This document shows positions 1 to 11,143 of a DNA stretch of 64,000 nt, in pieces. Position 1 is the first letter of the stretch. The number at the start of each line of letters is the position of its first letter. The notes under the pieces were generated by a model. The model was given only the letters and a program-made list of their open reading frames with translations. It searched no databases and had not been told where the DNA came from. The position numbers and the translations under genes were made by a program. Source of the stretch: Mesocentrotus franciscanus (taxonomy: Eukaryota; Echinodermata; Echinoidea; Camarodonta; Strongylocentrotidae); the NCBI GenBank assembly GCA_037976565.1, contig CP137679.1:28827539-28891538 (forward strand). Direction: 5' to 3'.

Positions 1-419
1 GAAAGTCACATTCAACATTAATGTTGAAATGTCCGCGAACTTTGGACACCCCTAATCGCCAACTGTATCCCTCTTTAGTTTGATCACTGTAAGATTTTTA
101 AAAAATAATTAAAAAATGGTGTTTACCTCTTTTCTTTAAATGCGGATTACTAAATAAAATTTGATGCTTTAAACGGTGGCGCCGAACATTTTCAGCCAAA
201 ACATTTGTTCTGAAATGCATGAAAATAATGGTGGGCCCTAAAACATAAAAAGGACACTTTGGGCAAATTTTGTCAACAGTATGGGATATAAGGCGCTTAT
301 CATTTAAGTGTGAAAGGGTTTCGAATTGCTCATATTTTGCATTGATAATACATTAAGACTTTATTTTCACCCTAAGAAAAGAAATGAGTATGGAGTTGAA
401 GGGCTACAACATTTCTCTT
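1..419. other. 3' flank of sulfotransferase gene
   Basis: No coding signal is seen. The stretch lies downstream of the minus-strand sulfotransferase stop codon and holds its probable 3' UTR and poly(A) signal near 360. The rest is AT-rich sequence without a recognised repeat. Confidence 0.5.
360..365 (-). terminator. AATAAA poly(A) signal of sulfotransferase gene
   Basis: The minus strand reads AATAAA about 55 nt after the sulfotransferase stop codon at 420-422. This is a normal position for a short 3' UTR. The cleavage site cannot be fixed from sequence alone. Confidence 0.5.
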
Positions 420-529
420 TCACTCGAAGCTGAAATCAAGATCCGTTCCCTCTCTCTTTTGTTGATACCATTCGTCGAAAGCCTCGTTCTGAGCCACCGT
501 AAAACGATTCTTCCACTGGCCACTCGTAC
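420..529 (-). CDS. Sulfotransferase exon 7 (last)
   Basis: Reads [20 protein letters not shown] and on to a TGA at 420-422. This is the conserved SULT C-terminus, with the G-x-x-G-x-W-K-N motif that binds the PAPS 3'-phosphate. The acceptor AG is at 530-531. The first two bases complete a Gly codon begun in exon 6. Confidence 0.93.
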
Positions 530-1548
530 CTAGTATAGAAATCAAACCAATAGTGTGGTTATGTTACAAAAGACCACTTTAATCTATTATTGGCCTCCCA
601 GTCACCCCGACACCAGACCGAAAACATGACGAAAGAAATCTACATTACCACGAATAGCCAACGATTGATCGGCTTCGAGTCGGCGTGGAGTCGGTGTAGA
701 GTCTGTTTGGGGTGTGAGAGGGGTATGTTACAGACGAAAATGTCATCCAAAATGGATTTGGTTCGGAGTTTTCTCGGGTGTAGCATTTAATGGGATATTA
801 TAATTTCAATCTTATGCTTTTGAAATAGATTTGCTGATATTTACCCGACATAGCAATAAGAAAATAATACACGATGGACTCATTACAGAGAGAGACGTCA
901 TAACGTCATAGGTATATAGAATAGAGAGCAGTTTTAAATACATATAATGTTACCCTGTTTAGTATAATTATGACACTGCTAAAAGTTAATCAGATAGATT
1001 GATTTCTTGAAGTGATGGAATTACATGTTTATTGTCTCAATATGATATATTCAATTGATGAGGTTTTCCGAGAAAATGGTTCTTGATAACTAAAAATGAC
1101 TCATCGAAAGATTATGTTATGTACCTATAAAGTTTCATATGAAGTTGCAAAAATTATCCATGTACCTTTCTTCATATAGCCCCGTTTTCCGTCGATACGC
1201 GTTGGGTCCGCCTTCCCGCTTTTTGCAGCATCGTTGGCAAGCTTTTTGTAGGTTAGCCCCATTCCTTCAAATGAGCTCTGTTCCAATGTTCGCTGTTGAG
1301 CCTCCTCTGAGAGAGGGCGCCCTAGAAATTCGGCGACTTGCTGGATACATTTCTTTGGATCCTGAATGTGTGAAAAACAAGGGTGAAGAATCTTGAAAGA
1401 AGGAGAAGAAGTAGGAGAAGAAAAGGAGGGGGAGGAGGGGAAGGAGGAGGAAGATTAGAAGAAGAAGGAGAAGAAGAAGAAGAAGAAGAAGAAGAAGAAG
1501 AAGAAGAAGAAGAGGAGGAGGAATATAGTAGGAGGAGGAGGATGAGGA

Positions 1549-1579
<31 letters not shown>

Positions 1580-2143
1580 AAGAAGAAGAACAAGAAGAAG
1601 AAGAAGAAGAAGAAGAAGAAGAAGAGGAGGAGGAGGAGGAGGAGGAGGAGGAGGAGGAGAAGAAGAAGAAGAACAATAACAATAACAACAAGAAGGAAGA
1701 AGAAAGGATGAGGAGGAGGGGGAGGAGGTAATCGGCTACAATGCCAGCCAGGAAAGTGAAGACCAATGTATACCAGGTGCCAAATCATATCGATGAGTGA
1801 TACTATGACGATGAGTGTAATCAGTGTTATATAATATCGCTCAGTTCAGTTCAGATCAGTTCGGTTTATTTTCATAATTCATATTTCACGTTACACAATG
1901 TCAGTTTTATTCACAAGCAATTATTTTTAAAATGCATGGGGGTATATGACCAAATCACTGTGTTTTGTTTTTAGTTACATGCATTTGTAAATCAAGGACA
2001 AAGTAAAATTAGAACTGAATATATATAAAGGAGCCTAAGAACCTACTTAACTGACAATATAATACCGCTTATTATATCGCTTAGGTCAGTATTATATTGT
2101 ATTAGTAATGGCGTTATTGGCTAACGAGAACTGTCATTATTTT

Positions 2144-2177
<34 letters not shown>

Positions 2178-5100
2178 ATCATCATCATCATCATCATCAT
2201 CAAAGATTCATCTTTTTTATGTTAAGTGTAATATGTGTTAGCCTTCATACCTTTTTAACATCCTCAAAGAAGAGAAACAGAACGTTCTTCTCGTCTCGAA
2301 TCTTCCATGCCGACATTACGTGATCAAACCAGGAACCCCACCGGAAGTTATCTGTCCATGGAGTAAACAGCCAAATTATTTTAAAAAATAATGATGTAGC
2401 CAATGTATCATTATTCCCGATTATCGAAATTATCAATGATCCCATAATTGTATGTTTGTATTATATCGATAGCCACATATTTTTTTGCCTTGATTTAACA
2501 ATTATTGAAGACTTAATTGAAGATTCAAAGCATTATTTTTCAGAATACCATTGAAGAAACCCCATAAAACAAAACACTCCAAATAAATTTGATAGCTTCA
2601 ACTGTATAATGTGCAAACTTCAGTATGGTTTCGAGTTACAGATAATCAAGTTTCCAATGTACTTAAAGGGCAAGTCCACTCCAAAAATAACTTACTTTTA
2701 ATAAAAGCAGAAAAATCAGACAAACCAATCAAAAAAAGTTTGAGCAAAATCGGATAACTAATAAGAAAGTGATGATTTTTTGAAAAAGTATGTAAAACTA
2801 TGGAACAATGAGAATCACAACACAAATTGCCAAGATGGTTATCAGTTTGTGACGTCATGTCCTCACTATAGTTTAATCCCATTAATTTCCCTTTTTATCC
2901 CCCAAAACTTGATTTCCCCATGCCTTTGCCCAGGTTATATGATTTGTATCATATTGCGTGCATGACATTTCCCAAAAACTTTTATGAATTTTGAAGAATT
3001 GATACTTTTTACTGAATATTGTATTTCATAATTATTGATTTTTATATAAATAGTTTATCAAAATTCAATTTTTCATGATTTAACTGGACAAAAATTACTC
3101 TTTATTTGTGCATCCACACAAAAACATATTAATTACTTACAATCTAACTTGGATGCTGATGTGAAGAAATAAGATTCTTAGGGTGAAAATAGGAAATTTA
3201 TATTATCAATATAAAGAAAATAATTAGTGGATAGTGAGGACCATACGTCACAGACTCATGAGTAAGTTGCCAATTTGTGTAGTGATTTTCAAAGTTTTTC
3301 ATGTCATTCAAAATTCATAACTTTCTTATTAGTTATCCGATTTTGCTCAAACTTTTTTTGATTGGTTTGTCTGATTTTTCTGGTTCTATTGAAAGTAATT
3401 TATTTTTGGAGTGGACTTGCCCTTTAATAATGTGATATACCGACAACAGCATACGTGCATGTACAAAGCTAGGAGAAAGTTGCCCCCGAATTTTCATATT
3501 CGGGCAAGAGACGTCAGCTGGGGTGGTGGGGGCTCACGAAAATGTGCTCATACGCTCACGGACAGCAGTAGGACTATAGTTTCTAAACATGTGGTTTATT
3601 CTAACTTGCTCACTTCAATTACTCGAAAAGAAAGAAAAAAAATCATTATGGATTACCATAGGCCTATTAAAGCGAGACTGCACTGCTTGTAGCTACTTGC
3701 GCCCTCTATATAGCAAACAATGCCTAAGCGGTACCCGTTGGTCCCCCATGTTCCCCTTTTCCTTATGTTAATTGAGAGCTGATTTGATAAGATAGCCACC
3801 TGTCAGTGCATGACCACGCTGGGAGGTCTAATCCTTTCTGGCCAAACTAGTGCAGACGGGCTTTAATAAAAACTATCATCGTTACTATCATCCTCATCAT
3901 CATCCTCCTCATCATCACCACCATCCTCATCATTATGACAATCATCACCTCACCTTCTTCCATGAAGTCTTCTAGAACTTGGTCGAACTGCTTGTTATGA
4001 AAAGCCCGCGTGTCCCCCATGAAATTAAAATAAGAGTTGATCGTATCTTTCGGGTTGCGAGCCACGTATATAATCTGCGTAGAGTACAAACGGAAATAGC
4101 ATAGTTTACCATCCGCTGGTTGAATGTATGTTTTTGGGGAAACAACGTAAAAATAGGTTAAGATAATACGAATAACTGGCTTGAATAGGAACGAAAATTG
4201 GAAAGGCATTTTAGAAATAATTTTTCCATTCAGGAACAAGCCCTAACAAATTTGGTATTGGAACGATAGGGATGTGCGTCATTTCTGGGGAGGGGAGGGG
4301 TCAAATCAGTAAACCCCAATAAACGATTGTTTGTGCATGTTGATCTATTTTATTGGCACATTTGCTTCCGAATAGAATCAAACATTGATACGAAACAATC
4401 AAAATACCTTGGCTCGTTTGTTCAAATTCGGCGGCAAATTCTTCAGCTGCAAGTGGCTACGCATCAGCCTTGGAGAGGGCGCATTCACTATCTCGTCTAA
4501 CATTGGCGTCATTTTCACTGGGTTGGCCAACTCTTCGGCTCTTGTCTTGGGCAACTGGATAGCATGGATGTTGATCATCTCGATGCAACCCCAGGCACTC
4601 CGGTTGATATTCTCTGGGTATCCATCGGTGAGAACGAGTCCGGTGATCTCCATCAACCAGTGAGTACCTGTATTGATATTTGCAGTTGGAACAATAATAT
4701 TTTCAGTTAGAATCTTCAAAAAGGTTCAAGTGTGAAAAAAATGAATAGAATCAACTCATGCCAAGGATTTCAGGTTAAGTCTAATTTAATATCACTCGTA
4801 ACCTTGCGAAACAGCGAACGGTATATCTTCAGAATCTCTGACAAGCTACTTTCAAAGAGCCGATGGGCCGGGTAGCTACAGAAGATACACAGGCACGTGC
4901 ATCCTCTCCCCTCCCCCTTTCCCATCGAATGACGAATGAAGGAAAAAGAGGGAAATAGGGAGAAGGAGAGAGAGAGAGCGCCAGAGAGAGAGAGAGAGAA
5001 CGGGAGAGGATCGCCAACGAAATGAGGACCCTTTTGATGATTCTCCCCTTGTATCAGGGGCTCTAAATGCAAATTTCATAAATTCATCCTCCCTCCTCCC

Positions 5101-8100
5101 CCTTTTAGAGTGCCCCGATGGCTGGACCCATGCTACGTCACTGCGAGAAAACAAAATATTATTATAGACATGATTCTGAAGTAAAATAGATTCAGTGTTA
5201 AGAGGGGGTGGCAGTCAACCAAAATTTATGACAGAAATCAAAGTCGTGTCGCACACAAACAATAAATTAGTCGTGTGCCCGGCAAAAGGGCGCGAACGCC
5301 TGTGCGCACGAGAAACCCAGTTTCGAGAAAAATGCAATTGAAGATTATGCTCCATTTTGCAGAACATTCCTGAAGTAATTACCCACCAAACATCTTTTAA
5401 ATTTCACCCAATGATAAAATACCTCTTCAAGAATCATCAACTTCAGTATTTTCAAAAATGATGGTAAATTTTACAAGATAAAAGCACTTTTTCCGTTTAC
5501 GCCATTCTGCTGGGAACAAATTTACGCTCAAGTGTAGTTTTTCTGCCCGACAAAAGGGCGCGAACATCGTTCACGCCCTTTTGCCTGGACAGAGAATGTG
5601 TGCAAGTGGGTCCGTGTTGCCCGGCAGAAGTGCTAGTCCAGAATCTGACCGGTTCTTTATATTCCCTACACACTTGATTCAAGCCTGGCAACCAATAAGC
5701 TCAAGAAAAACAGACAAGTTGAAAGGAAACAATATCTTATTTTCAAATATTATATTACAGCAATTTATCATCTATTTCAATCGTCTATTGTTGGGTCTGT
5801 ACATGCAATTAGTATATACTAATTGCATGTACAGACCCAACAATAGACGATTGAAATAGATGATAAATTGCTGTAATATAATATTTGAAAATAAGATATT
5901 GTTTCCTTTCAACTTGTCTGTTTTTCTTGAGCTTATTGGTTGCCATTGGCGGCTTGAATCAAGTGTGTAGGGAATATAAAGAACCGGTCAGATTCTGGAC
6001 TAGCACTTCTGCCGGGCAACACGGACCCACTTGCCTTCTTCATGCATGTTTCATGCTTTATTTGATGTAAATAGTAAAAGTTCATTTGTATTATTTAGAT
6101 GTGAATGTAAAATCATATTCTATATAATAATATTAACATGCAGATTATTTTATGTATTGATTTTGTTATTGTTTATTATTGTTATTTTGTTATTGTTTGT
6201 GAAAAGCAATGGAGAAAATAAAATATTATTGAGAACAAAAACAATAAAGAACCGGGCAGATTCTGGACTACACTTCACCATGTCGATTATCGGGAGTCTA
6301 TATCAGGAAGAATTAAATGTTTCGGGTTTATTTATTTATTTCACTTCTTTATTCAGGGTAGTCTGTTCAGTATACAAAAATAAAAACCTGATCTTCCACA
6401 GAGCCCTGATTATAAAAACTGTACATGAAAAATACATAATTTACAATTAGAACTGTACAAAATATCAAATTATAACATTTAACACAATTTTGTATGCATG
6501 GTTTAGATAATGATAAAAAATCAAGTATAAAAATAAGTTAAACAAAAACATGGGAACACATTAACTGACTATAATAAGTACATATCAATATTACATAAAA
6601 GAACAACAATTAATTAATGATATATATATTATACTAACATTACATTGTAAACGTGGTATGGTAATGGAGTCAATATGGCAAAAACTGTATCATGATAGAT
6701 AATGAGAAAGAAACTGTGATAAACATGTAAGAACTAAATCTATTGGGATGAAAAGTGCATTAAATCTACCAGAGGTGGAAAACCTTGCATTATATATAGT
6801 CAGTCAATATCTATTGTAAACATCAACAGCAGAATGAAGACCGTATCATGTGAGAAGTTCTTTTAGAGCTCTCTTAAAGACTGCTAGGCTCTGTGCTTCT
6901 TTAACCTCAAGCGGTAGCTCATTCCAAATTTCACTGCCTGGATAACTAAATGACTTCCTGTAAAATTCTGCTCTAGGGCCTACATTTGGGTAACCGCAAC
7001 TTCATCTTGTTTGTGTTGCGAGTTAATATTCGTTGTGAAATATCGTCGACGAATATAAATCTGTCACGTATGATTTTGAGTGTTATTCTATTTACGCATT
7101 TATACAGTCATTAAACTTCCAGGAACGGTATATCCCATGACTTTTTTTAAAACTATGTAGGCAGCTCTTTGTGTAATTTATTTAAGGTACTAGTATTGAA
7201 ATACTTCTACGCGACCATACATTACAACAGTAGCGAATATGGGGTATAATGTACCCCCAATATAATATATCAGATAATTGTTTAGTACAAAAATATGTTT
7301 TTAATCTTCTTATTACACCAAGCTTTTGTTTCACCTTTAAAGTATCAAGGCTAGAGTCAATGGTTACACCTAGACACCTAAATTCATCAACACATTCAAC
7401 ATGAAACTTTAGATTTGAAAATCGATGTAATTTTTGTCTTGAGCCTATTAACATGACTTTGGTCCTCTCTGGATTGAGGATCAACTTGTTTCTGTCAACC
7501 CATTCATAATTGAATATGACACTTTTCGTGGCATATTCAATATATATATATATATAAATGCACATACCAAGATATGCCTAAGATAAGACAATTTCAAAAG
7601 TTTTGTTTATTTGGTGGTGGACTCAGTGTTATGTCCGAGTATTGTAAACTTGTGTATGCTTCTCTTTGGATGGGTGAAGTATACTTGTTCTTGTAAGAGA
7701 TGTTATCCGTGTTTAATAATGTGTGATTTCATCAGCAAAGTGTATCTTTATAGGAAGTGTCTTTGGATCCATAGGTGACTGATATTCAGCTTATCATATC
7801 TGATTAGGCCTATCAAAAAAGAGGTTAAAAAATATATATAAAAAAAATGGGTGGCTGGTAAAGGAGAAAAGGGGAGAAAAGTTGAGGGAGAGAGATTAGA
7901 GAGAGAGAGAGAGAGAGCGCGACAGAGAGAGAGAGAGAGGGAAAGGGGAGAGAAAGGGGGAGAGGGGGACAGATTGGTGAGAGACAGAGAGCGAGAGAGT
8001 GAGAGAGAGAGACAGAAGGAGAGGGGGAAGAGGGTGACATGGGAGAGAGAGAGAGAGAGAGAAGGAGAGAGAAGGGTGTGATAGAGAAACAGAAACACAT

Positions 8101-8106
8101 AACTGG

Positions 8107-8139
<33 letters not shown>

Positions 8140-11112
8140 CAAACGAACAATTTCATTGAAAAAGTCTTTTCATTCAAGTTTGTGGAAAGATGCATTTCAA
8201 AGAATTTTTTTTTTAATTGAGGGAAAATACATTTCCGCAGTACTATTGCAGACATCACCTCCAAAACACTAGTTTTTATGTTATAAAACTCTATCAATGT
8301 TTCCAATTATTTAGGACTTGTATACATACATATTGAAAGAAAGGTGTATTTCGGGATATTCATGTTTATATATAATTGGCGATATGATAATCAAATGCAT
8401 TATCAAAGAGCAACAATTATTGTCAGATAAACAAAAAACAATAACTAAACTGTGTAACAGTGATTAACAATAATCCCAAGTAATCTATTTAAAGAAATCA
8501 AAGTTTTCCTCTTATTTGAAATCCCTCTCAATATTACATTAAATTGAATGCACGTAGTAGGAAATTGATCACCCAAAAATGAAATTGAATGCCCCAAACA
8601 GACTCATCGTGAGCGCCGCGTTAATTTGAATGCACGAAGTAGGAAATTGTACGCACATGCGTGAATTTGATTTCACCGAAGATGAATAAGAGTGCCGATA
8701 AATGAAATTGATTGCTCCGATTTTGAATTTGAATGCCCGAATTCACATGCGTGCGACCTCTATGTGAATTTGAATGCACGTTCATGAATTTGAATGAAAA
8801 AGTGTGAAATTGGCCGCAAAACCTATACTAATTGCATGTACAGACCCAACAATAGACGATTGAAATAGATGATAAATTGCTGTAATATAATATTTGAAAA
8901 TAAGATATTGTTTCCTTTCAACTTGTCTGTTTTTCTTGAGCTTATTGGTTGCCATTGGCGGCTTGAATCAAGTGTGTAGGGAATATAAAGAACCGGTCAG
9001 ATTCTGGACTAGCACTTCTGCCGGGCAACACGGACCCACTTGCCTTCTTCATGCATGTTTCATGCTTTATTTGATGTAAATAGTAAAAGTTCATTTGTAT
9101 TATTTAGATGTGAATGTAAAATCATATTCTATATAATAATATTAACATGCAGATTATTTTATGTATTGATTTTGTTATTGTTTATTATTGTTATTTTGTT
9201 ATTGTTTGTGAAAAGCAATGGAGAAAATAAAATATTATTGAGAACAAAAACAATAAAGAACCGGGCAGATTCTGGACTACACTTCACCATGTCGATTATC
9301 GGGAGTCTATATCAGGAAGAATTAAATGTTTCGGGTTTATTTATTTATTTCACTTCTTTATTCAGGGTAGTCTGTTCAGTATACAAAAATAAAAACCTGA
9401 TCTTCCACAGAGCCCTGATTATAAAAACTGTACATGAAAAATACATAATTTACAATTAGAACTGTACAAAATATCAAATAATAACATTAACACAATTTTG
9501 TATGCATGGTTTAGATAATGATAAAAAATCAAGTATAAAAATAAGTTAAACAAAAACATGGGAACACATTAACTGACTATAATAAGTACATATCAATATT
9601 ACATAAAAGAACAACAATTAATTAATGATATATATATTATACTAACATTACATTGTAAACGTGGTATGGTAATGGAGTCAATATGGCAAAAACTGTATCA
9701 TAATAGATAATGAGAAAGAAACTGTGATAAACATGTAAGAACTAAATCTATTGGGATGAAAAGTGCATTAAATCTACCAGAGGTGGAAAAACCTTGCATT
9801 ATATATAGTCAGTCAATATCTATTGTAAACATCAACAGCAGAATGAAGACCGTATCATGTGAGAAGTTCTTTTAGAGCTCTCTTAAAGACTGCTAGGCTC
9901 TGTGCTTCTTTAACCTCAAGCGGTAGCTCATTCCAAATTTCACTGCCTGGATAACTAAATGACTTCCTGTAAAATTCTGCTCTAGGGCCTACATTTGGGT
10001 AACCGCAACTTCATCTTGTTTGTGTTGCGAGTTAATATTCGTTGTGAAATATCGTCGACGAATATAAATCTGTCACGTATGATTTTGAGTGTTATTCTAT
10101 TTACGCATTTATACAGTCATTAAACTTCCAGGAACGGTATATCCCATGACTTTTTTTAAAACTATGTAGGCAGCTCTTTTGTGTAATTTATTTAAGGTAC
10201 TAGTATTGAAATACTTCTACGCGACCATACATTACAACAGTAGCGAATATGGGGTATAATGTACCCCCAATATAATATATCAGATAATTGTTTAGTACAA
10301 AAATATGTTTTTAATCTTCTTATTACACCAAGCTTTTGTTTCACCTTTAAAGTATCAAGGCTAGAGTCAATGGTTACACCTAGACACCTAAATTCATCAA
10401 CACATTCAACATGAAACTTTAGATTTGAAAATCGATGTAATTTTTGTCTTGAGCCTATTAACATGACTTTGGTCCTCTCTGGATTGAGGATCAACTTGTT
10501 TCTGTCAACCCATTCATAATTGAATATGACACTTTTCGTGGCATATTCAATATATATATATATATAAATGCACATACCAAGATATGCCTAAGATAAGACA
10601 ATTTCAAAAGTTTTGTTTATTTGGTGGTGGACTCAGTGTTATGTCCGAGTATTGTAAACTTGTGTATGCTTCTCTTTGGATGGGTGAAGTATACTTGTTC
10701 TTGTAAGAGATGTTATCCGTGTTTAATAATGTGTGATTTCATCAGCAAAGTGTATCTTTATAGGAAGTGTCTTTGGATCCATAGGTGACTGATATTCAGC
10801 TTATCATATCTGATTAGGCCTATCAAAAAGAGGTTAAAAAAATATATAAAAAAAATGGGTGGCTGGTAAAAGAGAAAAGGGGAGAAAAGTTGAGGGAGAG
10901 AGATTAGAGAGAGAGAGAGAGAGAGAGCGCGACAGAGAGAGAGAGAGGGAAAGGGGAGAGAAAGGGGGAGAGGGGGACAGATTGGTGAGAGACAGAGAGC
11001 GAGAGAGTGAGAGAGAGAGACAGAGAGAGAGGGGGAAGAGGGTGACATGGGGGAGAGAGAGAGAGAGAGAGAGAGAGAAGGGTGTGATAGAGAAACAGAA
11101 ACACATAACTGG

Positions 11113-11143
<31 letters not shown>

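Larger units (their letters stand above)
5816..8826. repeat. 3-kb tandem duplication, copy 1
   Basis: Every landmark in this unit recurs 3009-3010 bases downstream with only scattered single-base changes and small indels. Contents in order: the palindrome arm, an AT-rich retrotransposon 3' region, a reverse-transcriptase tail on the minus strand, TA and GA microsatellites, and a GAATTTGAATGC motif array. It lies wholly within a sulfotransferase intron. Confidence 0.92.

Noticed and set aside
1267..1788. Long Leu/Phe/Ser and Glu/Arg open frames on both strands
   Set aside because: Produced by the GAA/GGA microsatellite; no family features and no codon-level conservation expected.
5885..6450. 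Hydrophobic 61- and 139-residue frames, repeated at 8894-9459 and 20637-21191
   Set aside because: They lie in the AT-rich 3' UTR of a non-LTR element; repetition reflects the element, not a gene family.
7748..8306. Several overlapping Ser/Leu-rich or Arg/Glu-rich frames (and their copies at 10758-11338)
   Set aside because: They translate GA and TA microsatellites in every frame.
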